DNA of 64,000 nucleotides from Neocallimastix lanati (nom. inval.) (GCA_016946835.1 JACVTC010000042.1:910001-974000), one strand, 5' to 3'; counted from the stretch's first letter, positions 12,536-24,451 are shown. Notes: generated by a model from the letters alone, not told the origin. Numbers and translations: made by a program.

Positions 12536-12901
12536 TGTAATGTAATAATTTAATTATAAAATTTATTATAATTAAATTATTAACTGCAACTTAATAATAA
12601 CTTTATAAAAATTATTATTAAATTGAGAAAAATAAAATAGGAAATTTATACTTAACTATAAATTAAAGAGTTTATTATAACTTAATTATAATAAACAAAT
12701 ACCAAAAGTTACACTAATTCGTTACGAGGACAATTTTTTATTATTTTATTTTTTATTTTAAAATTTATTTTATTTTTAAAACTATCTTTATTAAATTTGA
12801 AATTTAAATATTTAATATTGTTATTATTATTTTATAATTGTTATATTGTAATCGTTATAATAATAACTCTTGATTTCTCAAAGAGAACTCAAGAGCCTTA
12901 T

Positions 12902-13557
12902 TGTAACGGAGGTGCTTCTATTGTAACGGCGGGACGTGGCATAGAAACACAGAAAGGAGAAAACTCAATAGGTTTACACTATCTGTATAAATAATTCGTT
13001 TTATTAGAAATATTTTTTATTAATTATAAAATTTAAAATAATTATTAATATTAATCAACAAGGTAATATTTCGAATTACTTATACGTTAATTATTATTAA
13101 TAAAAGCACGAAGAAAAATATTTTCATTCGTGAAGTTCGCACTATTTATACTTTTAACGGAAAAACAGTTTTAACATGTAAAAATAATTTTAAAGAAATA
13201 TTTAGAAATATGTTTGTAATAATTAATAATGTAAAGTTTCTAGAATATAGATTTTAATTGATGAAAATGAATCTTATCAAAAAAGAATAAAATAATTTAT
13301 ATAATAAGAATTTCTAAATTCATTTCGGTTGAATTACGAACCGAAAGAATCTTTAACTTTCTATAATTTTATACAGAAAGAATATTCAAGAAGATATTAT
13401 TAATAATTAATAAAATAATTAATAAATAAATAATTAAATTATTTATGCAAAATGGGTTGAGGTGTGAGTCGAACCCATGAAGTATTGGTCATGGTCAATG
13501 TAAGTAACTAACCATTGAACCAAAGTTCTAATTTTACTAACTGAAGATTTCGTTACA
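12902..13557 (-). mobile_element. Solo LTR-B (chromovirus LTR) with perfect 5-bp TSD
   Basis: 656 bp with TGTAACGG...TTCGTTACA on the plus strand, flanked by CTTAT at 12897-12901 and 13558-13562. Removing it and one CTTAT restores the uninterrupted LTR-D sequence seen at 24.75 kb. On its own (minus) strand it carries a tRNA-like module near the 5' end, a TATAAATA box (about 13142-13152) and the conserved TTCGTGCTTTTATTAAT. No internal region remains, so it is a solo LTR. Confidence 0.9.
13460..13528 (-). other. tRNA-like module inside solo LTR-B
   Basis: On the minus strand TTGGTTCAATGGTTAG resembles a D-arm / pol III A box and GGGTTCGACTC a T-arm / B box. ATTGACCATGACCAAT lies between them at the anticodon-arm position. 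The acceptor stem does not close well and the B box deviates after GGTTCGA. I read it as tRNA-derived, not as a functional tRNA. Confidence 0.55.
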
Positions 13558-13810
13558 CTTATTTATATTTTTTTGAAAAATAAGGTTAAATTAAAAAAAG
13601 TGTTTTCTAATATTAACAAATCTCTTATCTAGGAAAAGATTAGAGAGAAAAACCTAAATAAAATTTTTGATCGATATTCTATCCATATCGATCATCGTAT
13701 CAATTAGTTAAAACCAATTACTTTTAATAAGTGATTGGGAAAACCTTAATTAACCGATACACTAATCTAATATAAAGAGTTTTATGTCAAAACAGATTAT
13801 AATAATACAA

Positions 13811-14510
13811 AACACTCTATTATAAAATAAATTCTTTTATTGAAAATAATTGTTTTATGAAAAATCTTTTATTAAATAGTTCTTATTATGTTATGAACTA
13901 TAAAATCATAAATAACAATTACGTTCTTTCAAATAAAGAAAATTTACAATATTTATACTTTTTCTTAATTATATTCTAATATATTAAATTAATTTAATTT
14001 ACATATATTCAATTTAAATATTAATAATAATTAATTTTATAAAATAATAAAATATTTAAACTAAAACTAATTATAGTATAATTTTTTAATTAACTATTTT
14101 TTATTATAGCTATTTTTTATTATAACTATTTAAATATTTTAACTAATTTAAAATTAAACCAAAAACTATTAATAATATCAAAATATACTATTTAAATAAA
14201 TAAAAAATTTAACAATAACAGATTTGGCGAATTTTTTGTGACTAAATTATTTAATTTCATATTTAATAAATTTAAATTTAAATAATTTAAGTTCTAATTT
14301 ATAATTTTAAATTTCAATTATTAATTTAAGGAGAAGTAATTATTTAAAGTATTTAATTCATGTACGTAAATTTGATGTATGATTTTTCGTTTACATAAAT
14401 TTATTGAAATATGTTTTAATTCATAAATTAATGTAAATTACATAATTTTATTCAAGATATCGTGGCAAAAATTTCATACATAAATTAATGTAATAATGTA
14501 TTACATAAAT
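13811..14510. other. AT-rich DNA flanking the MULE, no gene
   Basis: AT-rich with several copies of an ACATAAATTTATT-like word at 14380-14510. No coding potential. It ends in the MULE target duplication at 14511. Confidence 0.6.
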
Positions 14511-14841
14511 TTATTAAAGGGGAGTATTGCATTTCGACATAATTTATGTTTGATCATTTATTCATGTATTACAATGTGGCTTGTAAAAATAAATGAATAG
14601 GAATAGGGTTAAATTTATTTTTATTTTTATTTTTATTTTTATTTTTTTTTTTTTTTTAATTTTAAAAACATTTACAGTAAAAAATATATATATATATAAA
14701 AAATAAAGAATAAAGTAAAATAAAAAATAAAAAAAAAATAAATAAAAGAAATTATAAAATATAAAATATATAAAAAAAAGTAAAATATAAAATAAAAAAA
14801 ATAAATAATAAAGTAAAACATAAAATAAAAAATAAAATAAA

Positions 14842-14876
<35 letters not shown>

Positions 14877-14968
14877 ATAAAATAAAATATAAGATAAAAA
14901 AAATTGATTAAAACAAAAAAAATTAAAATATTATAAATAAAACTTTTAATTTAAAATATTTATAATAA

Positions 14969-16374
14969 ATGGATGATCAATTAGAAATAAGTGAAACTAA
15001 TAAAGAAAAAAACCAAATCCTTGTAAATAGAAAATATAAATTTAATTTATGGTATATAACGAATAATACAAAAATATTCCAATATACTAAATGTAAAACA
15101 GTTAAAAAATGTAAATCTTACATTATTCTAAATGAAAATAATAAAGTAATAAAATATGAAAACAAACATACTCATCCAGGAAAAGAATATGATGCATCTG
15201 TATCAATAGTAAAACATAAAATGAAAAATGAAATAAGAAAAACCTCAATCCCATTTGATATAAATCCAAAACATATATAATGAAATATTTGAAGAAATTG
15301 GATTGATATGCCCTGAATATATTTCAATTAAATCCTAAATATCAAGATATATTAAAAAACAACTACCTCCTGATATATATCAAAATTTAATGAAATTCCA
15401 GATAAATCTGAATATTATATAAACGAAAGAGATGAAAATTTTATGATATACAAAAATTCTAATATTATAATTTTTCAATCATCATTCCCCATTCCAAACA
15501 GAATTGTCTATAAAATACAACGAACATATGTTTGCTGATGGTACATTTTATATTGCACCAATATTTGGTTATCAAGTTTGCTTCAGAAATAAATAGTTTT
15601 TATACTACATCACTATCTATATTAAATAATAAAGAACAAGCAACCTATGAATTGTTATTTGAAGAATTAAAAAAGAATGAAAGTAATTATAATAATAATA
15701 TTATAAGTAATTATAATAATAATATTATAGTTATACCAAAAATTTTGCGTTGTGATTTTGAAAAGAGTATATCCAATGCTTCCATTAAAATATTTCATAA
15801 TATTACTATTAAATATTGTGTATGGTATTATAAAAGATCGTTTGAAGTTCAAAAAAATAAATTATGTTATAATGAAGTTGAAAATAATCATAAAATTTAT
15901 TTGTTATATAAAGCTATTACAAATTTTCCTTTTATAAATCCTGAATATATATTTGATATTTATAATTATATTAAAATTATATGTCAAATATATAATTATT
16001 TCAATTTTTTAAATTTTTTGGAATATTTTAATAAGACTTATTTATATAAATATGATATTCAATATTAGAATTATTATAACGATGTAAACCACATAACAAA
16101 TAATGCTTCAGAATCTTTTAACAATTACTTAAAAAAATTGTTATACAAAAAACCTTCTTTCTATGAATTGATTTATCATTTAAAAAGAGAAGAATCTTTA
16201 TCTAACAATAATTACAAAAGGAAAATTGAAGGAGTTTGGAAAAAAAAAAAAAGAATATTAACAAAAACTGATGAAATCAATGATTTCATTAAAAAATACA
16301 AAAAAAAAGGAATCCGATTAATTGATAAAAAGTGTGAAAAAATGATATCATTGATTTATGTTATAAATGTTTAA
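14969..16374 (+). pseudogene. FLYWCH-type MULE transposase, broken by stops and frameshifts
   Basis: Begins MDDQLEISETNKEKN. Residues 18-65 form a FLYWCH-like zinc finger (KFNLWYITN, YTKCKTVKKCKSYIILN, KHTHPG), a DNA-binding module often joined to MULE transposases. The first frame stops at 15278-15280. Translation resumes with a DGTFYIAPIFGYQV block (about 15538), the first catalytic Asp. LRCDFEKSISNASI (about 15750) holds the second Asp and KYCVWYYKRS a Cys/His-like core. TNNASESFNNYLKK (about 16100) holds the Glu, after an in-frame TAG at 16066. A basic C-terminus follows to 16374. At least one frameshift lies near 15590. Read through, the layout is that of a full-length transposase. Confidence 0.82.
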
Positions 16375-16439
16375 TAGAATTAAATACACTCTAAATATAT
16401 GAATAATAATTAATTAGAATATATATAGTTTAAATTATA

Positions 16440-16590
16440 TTTATATCAATGTCAATATATTTTATTAATATCAATGTCAAAATATTTCATTAATATCAAT
16501 ATCAAAATATTTCATTAATATCAATATCAAAATATTTCATTAATATCAATATCAAAATATTTTATTAATATCAATATCAATATTTAAATT
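16440..16590. repeat. 25-bp tandem repeat inside the MULE
   Basis: About five units of ATTTCATTAATATCAATATC plus AAAAT. The first unit is diverged and the last is partial. A second tandem duplication of about 63 bp (TTTTTGTTTTTATTTTATTT...AATGCTAAAA) follows at about 16790-16895. Both lie between the transposase gene and the right TIR. Confidence 0.75.
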
Positions 16591-17030
16591 TATTAATAAT
16601 AAATATTTAATATTATAATAAATTTTATTTTATTATTTAATTAATTTAATAAAAAAATATATAATTTTATTTATTTTATTTGAATAAAATAAAATGGAAA
16701 GGTTTTATTATTAAAATATTTAATAATAAAATATAATAATAAAATAAAATTAAAAAAAAATAAAAATAAAATAAAATTCTCAACAGAAAATTTATTCTTT
16801 TTTTGTTTTTATTTTATTTTTTTAATGCTAAAATACATTTATTCATTTATTTATTCTTTTTTTTGTTTTTATTTTATTTTTTTAATGCTAAAAAACAATA
16901 AATAAAAATATAAATTGAAAATAGTGGCGTATTACATATATTATACACATTGTACAAAATTTTATGATGATTATACATAAATTATGTCGAAATGCTTCAC
17001 ATTCTTATTAAAGATATAAAGATATATTTA

Positions 17031-17473
17031 CATCTAATCTAATTGATCGAAAATAAAAGAATAAAATAATAAAAAATATTTCGATCATAAAATCATAAAT
17101 TTACAAATAAAGAAAATAACGTATTAATAATATTAATCAACAAAATGCAGAATACATTATTAAATACATAATAGAATACATAATAGAATACATAATGTGT
17201 TTGTTTACAATTTAATTAAATAAATAAGTTAAGACATAAATTTAATAATTAAATGTATAATTAAATAAACTATAATTATTTATTAATGTATAAATAATAA
17301 TTAATTAAATAAATTTTGTTATATTAAATTAATGAATATCTAAAATTGAATTAAATAAATTATTAATAATATTTAAATGAATAAATATAATATAATTAAA
17401 TAAAGTTATAATTATTATAACTTAACTAAGAAAATATAATTATTTTATTTAAAAATAATTATAGATTCTTACA
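17031..17473 (+). repeat. LTR-D copy iii, 5' truncated
   Basis: Starts inside the family at CATCTAATCTAATTGATCG, with the TGATCGAAA ... TTTCGATCA hairpin. It ends with the terminal hairpin and TTCTTACA at 17473, directly abutting LTR-C. The palindrome and pseudoknot part are missing. Confidence 0.65.
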
Positions 17474-18036
17474 TGTAAAAGGTAAGTTTATTATTAACTA
17501 AAATAACGAATAATAACTAATTTTAAAGGCTAAGATAACTTAACACCTCTCTATTCTAGTTTTTAATAATAAACACTAGAATTAATTATAATTATAATTA
17601 TTTATTCTTATTACTCTAGAATATAGCTCAGAACTTTATAACTCTATCTGTTATTAGTTACAGGATAAATTTATTTATTTAATAATTATATTTTTATTTA
17701 TTAATATTAATATTTATTTTAACAATTTACATTAATAGTAACGCTAGTGTGTTACAGTTACAAGTTCAGTTATTATTTATACATGTTAATAATTTTATGA
17801 TTGGTAAATAATATAATTTAGCTTAGTTTACTAATCAACTAAATAAAAATATATTTAATTAAATATTTAACTATATAATTAACTATAAAAATAAACTATA
17901 AAATAATAAAATTTAATGTACGAAATTTAAGAAAAGATTTTATTTGATTAGCCGAAGTTGCTAATTGTTTAGAGATACGTTACGTAACCAAAGAACTATC
18001 ATTGGATAGGCTTGAAGTTACCACGTATTTGTTACA
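17474..18036 (-). repeat. LTR-C copy (reverse)
   Basis: On the minus strand it runs TGTAACAAATACGTGG ... CCTTTTACA, 563 bp. It matches 23901-24450 and 55072-55626 at the 5' hairpin (CTATC-CAAT-GATAG), the TAGCGTTAC hairpin and the AGAGAGGTGTTAAGTTATC block. It lies 21 bp inside the start of the Gypsy-4 LTR-B. No clean TSD, perhaps because LTR-D copy iii later joined its end. Confidence 0.75.
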
Positions 18037-18071
18037 TAAATTCTTCGTAAGAAATTATAATTATTTCCTTT

Positions 18072-18329
18072 TGTCAAAATAATGATTAATTTAATTAATC
18101 TATCTTTAATATAAATAATGACCAATTACTTGTATTAATATTTAAAATAAAAAGTATAAAAATCATGGAATTATTATTTTATAAAAAATAATATCTTATA
18201 CAAAAAGAGAATAAAAATAATTTATACTGTTATAAATAAAATATTTTTCTAAAACTACTAATCCATATATATTTATTATTGTGTTTATTATAACTTATTT
18301 GAGTGTTTCTTAACATAATATTTTTGACA
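18072..18329 (+). repeat. Copia-2 5' LTR, 258 bp
   Basis: Runs TGTCAAAATAATG ... TATTTTTGACA with short inverted ends TGTCAAAA/TTTTTGACA. AAAAGTATAAAAATC at about 18155 may be the TATA region. It is followed directly by the primer-binding site. Confidence 0.92.
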
Positions 18330-18343
18330 GATTAAGAGTCTCA
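18330..18343 (+). other. Copia-2 primer-binding site, tRNA-Lys anticodon-arm type
   Basis: GATTAAGAGTCTCA directly follows the LTR. It is identical to the Copia-1 site although the rest of the leaders differ. It would pair with an internal tRNA segment ending near position 40, as in half-tRNA priming known for Drosophila copia and yeast Ty5. Confidence 0.65.
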
Positions 18344-19114
18344 ATCTCAACCGATTAATCCATATAAAAGCTAAGTATTTTTTTTAAAATAAAAATTTAA
18401 CATTAAATAAATTTGAAATTTATATATTTATTATTAAATATTAATTTTTAATTATTTATATATATATAAATATTTATGCTATATAAGCTGAGAAAAATAT
18501 AATAAAAAATTCAATTATATAATAAATAATTAAAATAAAGATTTTAATTAAAATGAAATTACAATAATATATTAAATATGAACAATTAATGATATAATCA
18601 TTTTCACAACAATAGCAAAAATTTTTAAATACACTTAATATAAATAAATTAATCTCTTTATACTATTGTTCGTAATATAAATATATACAATACTTTGTAA
18701 TAAACATTAATAAAAATAATTTATTCTTAATTAAAAAAGGAATAGTAACATAATCACACTCACATTATTTAATAAAAGAATCAAAATGATAGGTCTCAGT
18801 AATAATAAAATTATACTAATTCCTCCCTCAATATTAAAAAAAATGTATATTAATATCTTTAAATTAAATTTTTTAAATATTAATTATTAAAAAATCTATA
18901 TAAATAGATTAATAATAAATTGTCACTAAAAATAGAACCAATCAAAATTAATTACAATTTAAATTATTTAATTTAATAAAATAAAATCTAACTAAAGAAA
19001 TAAAAAAATATATAAATGACAAATTAAAGAAAAGCAATAAAAAATAAATTAAGAAAATAATAAAACATAAATACTTTTAATTAAAACAAGAAGGTAAAAA
19101 TAAAAAAATAGAAA

Positions 19115-20010
19115 ATGAGCAGAAACAATTCAAGAAGTAATTCCAGAAACCAAATCATCGAAATTCCCGAATCAGAAAGTAATTTCTTCGCTAAAGGAAT
19201 CTCTTTCAATTACTCCGAGAATTTCAATCATGTTACCGAATTAACGGTTGAAAACTTCCAAGATTGGAAAACTAACGTATTGGATCTTTTAATCATTAAT
19301 AATCTAGATGAATACGTTAGTTTACCAAAAGTAAAAAAATTGAGAAAGAAGGATATTAAAGAAGATTTAGATAAGTAAATTAAAGATAAATTTAATAATT
19401 CTCTTGTTTACGATATTGGGACAACCCAAAAAGATATCAAGAATGACATCATGGTCAAATGGGTAATTAATAATATCCTGGGAAAGAAAACGAAAGAAAT
19501 AATAAAAAGCCATAGTAAGACCGCCTTCGAAATGTGGAACTTCCTTCAAGATTCCTTTACTTTAGGAGAAGAGCATCAAAAAATGCTATTACGAAATAAA
19601 TTAAACAGATTGAAATTTACCACAGATGATGACATACATATCTTCCTTGCAACACTTCAAAATATGATCGATGAATTGGAAATCATCGATACAGACATGA
19701 GTGATAGTGTAAAGGTAGGGATTCTGAATAGAGCCTTACCTGAAAATCTAAGGTGGATAAATGTTTTCCAGTACAATAATGAATGGATAAAATGTTGCAA
19801 TTATGTAAAAAGAATAATACCAGATATTCTTTTCTCGAACATCAAGGAAAGAAAACTTCAAGAAGAAAACGCAAAAAAATATTTTTAATTTACAAACTGA
19901 AAACAAAAATAAACAAAATAATAAGCATTTAAAAATAAGAGGAAGAAAAAATGGAAAATGTTTCTTATGTGGAAAATACGGCCACTACAAAAAGGAATGT
20001 TATAAATATA
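19115..20010 (+). pseudogene. Copia-2 gag with zinc knuckle
   Basis: Starts MSRNNSRSNSRNQ. An in-frame TAA at 19376-19378 splits it, and the same frame continues to 19888. That frame includes the typical copia gag helices (TAFEMWNFLQDSF, NKLNRLKFTTDDD, LPENLRWINVFQ). A shift near 19880, in a run of seven A then five T, leads to the knuckle CFLCGKYGHYKKEC (about 19959-20000, CX2CX4HX4C). It packages element RNA in family members. Two lesions break this copy. Confidence 0.87.
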
Positions 20011-23000
20011 AAAGAAATAAGCTGTTGAATCAAAACAATAAAAATAAATCAATGAAAATTCGAAGAAAATTGAACAAAAAATATAATAAAAGTAAAATTA
20101 ATAACAAGCATTTATATTCAATAAGCAATTACAACAACTATAAAGACGATTACTTAGAAGATTTTTCTAAAGATTATAACTCTGACAATGCAATCGACAT
20201 TAATTGCTTAGAAAGAATAAATAATAAAAATCACGAAAATAGTAATATACATAATAATAACTTCATAGTTTGGATTTTAGATTCAGGTGCATCAATCAGT
20301 ACTATTAATGACATAAAATTTTTTATATTAAAAAATGTAAAACAAAAATTTTACTAGCGAATGGTAAAGAAGTATTATCTGAAATTTGTGGAGATTTTGT
20401 AGGATTCATTAATAACAACAAATTCATTTTAAAAAATGTTTATTATTCAAGATATATTAAGAGAAACTTAATTTCAATCAATCAATTAATTTCTCAAAAT
20501 TATAAAGTAATATTCAATAATTATGACAACTCCCCACAAGCATTAATTTATGATAATAATGGAAATAGAATTTATAAATCTTTATCTAATGATAAAAATA
20601 CATATCAAATTTTCACTTCCAAACACCAAACAAATTTAAATTCAACAAAACATAACGAAATCAATTATACAGAATCAAATAACCAGCAAGTAATAGACCT
20701 TTGGCATAGACGTATAGGTCATTATGATATTTCTAAAATAAAAAATAAATTAAGTAATATCAATCTAAAATTAAAATGTCCAGTATGTATTAATTCCAAA
20801 TTAAAAAATAAGTCATTTAAACCATCTACCAATAAGACTAAACAAATTTTAGAATTAATACATCTAGATCTTGTAGGACCTGTTAATCCTTCAATAAATA
20901 ACAATAAGTATTTCCTTACAATTTTAGATGACTACTCTAGATATGGATGGGTCATCTTCACTGAAAATAAAAATGATGTATTTAACAAATTTATCATTTG
21001 GTATAATAAAATTTATAATTCATTAAATATAAATATCAAAGCAATTCGGTCTGATAATGGGAAGGAATTTCAAAATAGTAAATTTCAAATTTTCTGTGAA
21101 GAAAATGGAATCCATCATCAGTTTTCAGTTCCTTATAACCCTTCTCAAAATGGAAAGGCTGAAAGATTTAATGGTATGCTCATTGCTTCTTCAAAATCAC
21201 TTCTTAACGACGCTAAACTCAGTCATGATTTTTGGGAGTTTGCTGTTGATACTGCAAACTATATTCATAATCGACTTCCCCATCAAGGCATTCAAAACAA
21301 AATTCCATTTGAAGTATTTTATAATAAGCCTGTAGATTACAATACATTTAGAGTATTCGGATGTAGAGTCTATTTCTTTGTGCCAAAGGAACTAAGATCA
21401 AAATTTGACAATAATTCACATCCTGGTATTTTTCTTGGATATTGCGATCATCCTTCCACTTACAAAATTCTTGATGTTATCAATAATAAAATCATCCAAT
21501 CTCGCACTGTAGAATTTATGGAAAATGAACCAGGAAATTCCTTTTTAAATCGTATTCATTCCAATAACAAATTCAGGGAGAGCAACTGTCTAAACCGACT
21601 TAGATACCGTAATGAAATTGATGATTATAATAATAAAATAACAGATATTATCAATGAAAGAAATGCTACAACAAATTTTAACCTGAATAGAAATATTAAC
21701 CAGAATAAAAATATTAAAAATCAATCCAAAAATAAATCTTCTAAAGCAAATAGAATTAGTCGTAAATATTATCCCAATTATCAAAATAATAATAAAAAAA
21801 TTATCATTAATAACAGTAATCAAAATAATAATAATGAAAATAACAACAATACTATTGACAATAATACAATCAATAATAGTAACAATACTTTCAATCAGGA
21901 ATTGTTAAATTCAAATGATCACAATTTCAATAATAATTCAATCAATATTAATAATGAAATTAAAAATACGACTGAAAATGATAACAACAAAATATCAACA
22001 GAAAACCAACAAGAAATTAACAACATTAATAATAAATATAACACAAATAAAGAGAAAAATCAAAACTATCAACATCCTAAAAATTCAAAAAGGAATTTAA
22101 ACAATTTTACAATTAATTCAAATAAAAGAAAAAAAATAAACAACACAGATGAATCAGACATGAAAATTAATGAAAATACATTAATTGAACCATATAACTT
22201 CAAGGATATATTCAAATTTAAAGATAAAATAGAATGGCTAAACGCAATCAAGAAAGAATTAGAAATCATGAAAAATCTTGATGTTTATAAAATTGTTAAA
22301 ACAGTACCATCAGGATCCAACATAATATCATCACGATGGGTATTTAAGTATAAAAGAGATGCAAACGGAAATGTTATTAAAAGAATGGCAGGATTTGTTG
22401 CAAAAGGATACACTCAACAGTACGGTATCGACTACAAAGAAATATTTACACCAACACTAAAACAGGATACAGTTCGAATCATTACAGTTATCGCGGTTCA
22501 GAAAAATTTCAATATTGTTCAAATAGACATCAATTCAGCTTATTTAAACGCACCATTAAATGAGCATATATACATGAAAGCACCAGAGGGTCATCCATCT
22601 TACGGAAAATCTTTTTGGGAACTTCACAAAGCTCTTTACGGCTTAAAACAAGCTGGTAAAGAATGGAATGATAAACTCAATGAAGAATTGATAAAAATAG
22701 GTTTCAATAGAATAAAAAGTGAGCCATGTGTTTATATTAAATTAAACAATGGGAAGGAAATAGTTTGTATTCTCTCAGTATACGTTGATGACATTCTCAT
22801 TGCAGGAACAAATCAAGAAATAAATAAAGTAAAACAATCTATTCAAAGGAAGTTCAATATAAAAGATATTGGGGATGTTGAATATTTATTGGAATAAAAT
22901 TTACCAAAACTTTAAATGGTTACATTTTACATCAAGGTAGATACATAAATGACATTTTAAATAAATTCGATATTAACAACTTAACACCAGTAAAAAATCT

Positions 23001-23709
23001 TATGCCATTAGTAAATCCAAATCTAAGAACCAAAAAATTCAATGAAACAAAATACCGAAGTACAATAGGAAGTTTACTATATTTAGCTATCTGTACCCGT
23101 CCTGATATTCTTTTTGCTGTTAGCAGAGCTTCAAGAAAATCAACAGATCCCAACTTAGAAGATTGGATGAATGTTTTAAAAATTTTTAGATATCTCAAAT
23201 ATACAAAAAATTATGGAATCAAAATAGAAAAGGGAATGAAATTAAAAATATTTGTAGATGCCGATTTTGCTGGCGATCCAAATACAAGAAAATCAACTTC
23301 TGAATTTCTCATGTTAATGGGGGACACTCCAACAAGTTGTTATTCCAAATTACATCACTGTGTCTCCACCTCAACTACAGAAGCTGAATATTATAGCTTA
23401 AGTGAATGCGCAAAACATTCATTATGGTACAAAAATTTATTAAACGAATTAAACATAAATATCAAAGAAATAATAATTTTCGTAAACAATAAAGCAACAA
23501 TATATAATAGTGAAAACCAATCAATAAATCCGAAATCAAAACACATTGACATTAGGTATCATCATATTAGGGATTTAGTAAATAAGAAAATTATAAAATT
23601 AAAATACATAAAATCAAAGGACAACCTTGCTGATGGTTTTACAAAATACTTAAATAACTCTTTAATGGACAAATTTAGGAATACCTTATTAACGAAAATA
23701 ATTAATTAA
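20001..23709 (+). pseudogene. Copia-2 pol: protease, integrase, RT, RNase H with two frameshifts
   Basis: Protease motif WILDSGASISTI (about 20270-20310). A frameshift at about 20345 is followed by an open frame to 22897. It includes GAG-pre-integrase DLWHRRIGH (about 20697) and the integrase catalytic triad in HLDLVGP, IRSDNGKEF and PYNPSQNGKAERFN. An Asn-rich linker (about 21640-22130) precedes RVT_2 with ISSRWVFKYKRD, ALYGLKQAGKEWN and the polymerase motif YVDDILIAG (about 22780). A second frameshift at about 22893 precedes the RT end and RNase H (VSTSTTEAEYYSLSE, DNLADGFTKYL). All catalytic residues I can check are present. Only indels kill it. Confidence 0.9.
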
Positions 23710-23770
23710 TTATATTAAAATCTATCTTCATTTTTTTTATCTTTTAAAAAGTTTTTTTTGAAGCTAGATT

Positions 23771-23780
23771 TTTGGGGGAA
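23771..23780 (+). other. Copia-2 polypurine tract
   Basis: TTTGGGGGAA directly before the 3' LTR start TGTCAAAATAATG, the expected place for plus-strand priming. Confidence 0.8.
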
Positions 23781-23900
23781 TGTCAAAATAATGATTAATT
23801 TAATTAATCTATCTTTAATATAAATAATGACCAATTACTTGTATTAATATTTAAAATAAAAAGTATAAAAATCATGGAATTTGTAACGAAACTCATAACT

Positions 23901-24450
23901 TGTAACAGATACATGGTAACTTCAAGCCTATCCAATGATAGTTCTTTGGTTACATAACGTATCTCTAAACAGCTAGCAATTTCGGCTAATCAAATAAAAT
24001 CTTTTATTACTTTCGTACATTAAATTTTATTAATTTATAAATAATTATATAGTTAAATATTTATTTAAATATATTTTATTTAGTGATTAGTAAACTAAGT
24101 TAAATTAAATTATTTACCAATCATAATATTATTGAAATGTATAAATAATAATTGAACTTGTAACTGTAACGCACTAGCGTTACTATTAACGTAAATTGTT
24201 ATTATAAATATTAATATTATTAAATAAAAAATATAATTATTAAATAAAAAATATTACTCAGTGTAAGCCCAGTAACTGATAACAAATAGAGTTATAAAGT
24301 GCTGCGCTATATTCTAGTGTAATAAGAAATAATAATTATAGGATTAATTAATTTAGTGTTTATTATTAACAACTCAAATAGAGAGGTGTTAAGTTATCTT
24401 AGCCTTTAGATTATTCGTTATTTTAGTTAATAATAAACTCACCTTTTACA
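23901..24450 (+). repeat. LTR-C copy inside LTR-B
   Basis: TGTAACAGATACATGG ... CACCTTTTACA. Left TSD TAACT at 23896-23900. The right copy is at 33232-33236, beyond the later Gypsy-1 insertion, so TAACT is restored next to TTTTACA once Gypsy-1 and LTR-D are removed. It contains the hairpins CTATC-CAAT-GATAG and GTAACGC-ACTA-GCGTTAC. Confidence 0.87.
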
Positions 24451-24451
24451 T

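Larger units (their letters stand above)
12541..13810 (+). repeat. LTR-D copy ii, interrupted by a solo LTR-B
   Basis: Starts TGTAATAATTT at 12541, right after copy i. The palindrome lies at 12867-12895, and the sequence resumes at 13558 after the LTR-B insertion. The pseudoknot stem region (about 13610-13660), the GATCGATA/TATCGATC hairpin (about 13668-13692) and the CCAATTACTT/AAGTGATTGG hairpin (about 13706-13732) are conserved. The 3' end is diverged and I cannot place it exactly. Confidence 0.68.
14520..17004 (+). mobile_element. Complete MULE DNA transposon with TIRs and 9-bp TSD
   Basis: Terminal inverted repeats share the core GCATTTCGACATAATTTATG (from 14530 on the left, inverted copy ending at about 16995 on the right). 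More diverged similarity extends on both sides, including ACAATGTG. The element is flanked by TTATTAAAG at 14511-14519 and 17005-17013. Nine bp is the usual MULE target duplication. It encodes one transposase with a FLYWCH finger and has tandem repeats near its 3' end. The transposase frame is broken, so this copy is probably immobile unless helped in trans. Confidence 0.87.

Noticed and set aside
16440-16590. CRISPR-like array
   Set aside because: The 25-bp units are contiguous with no spacers. It is a plain tandem repeat in a transposon of a eukaryote.
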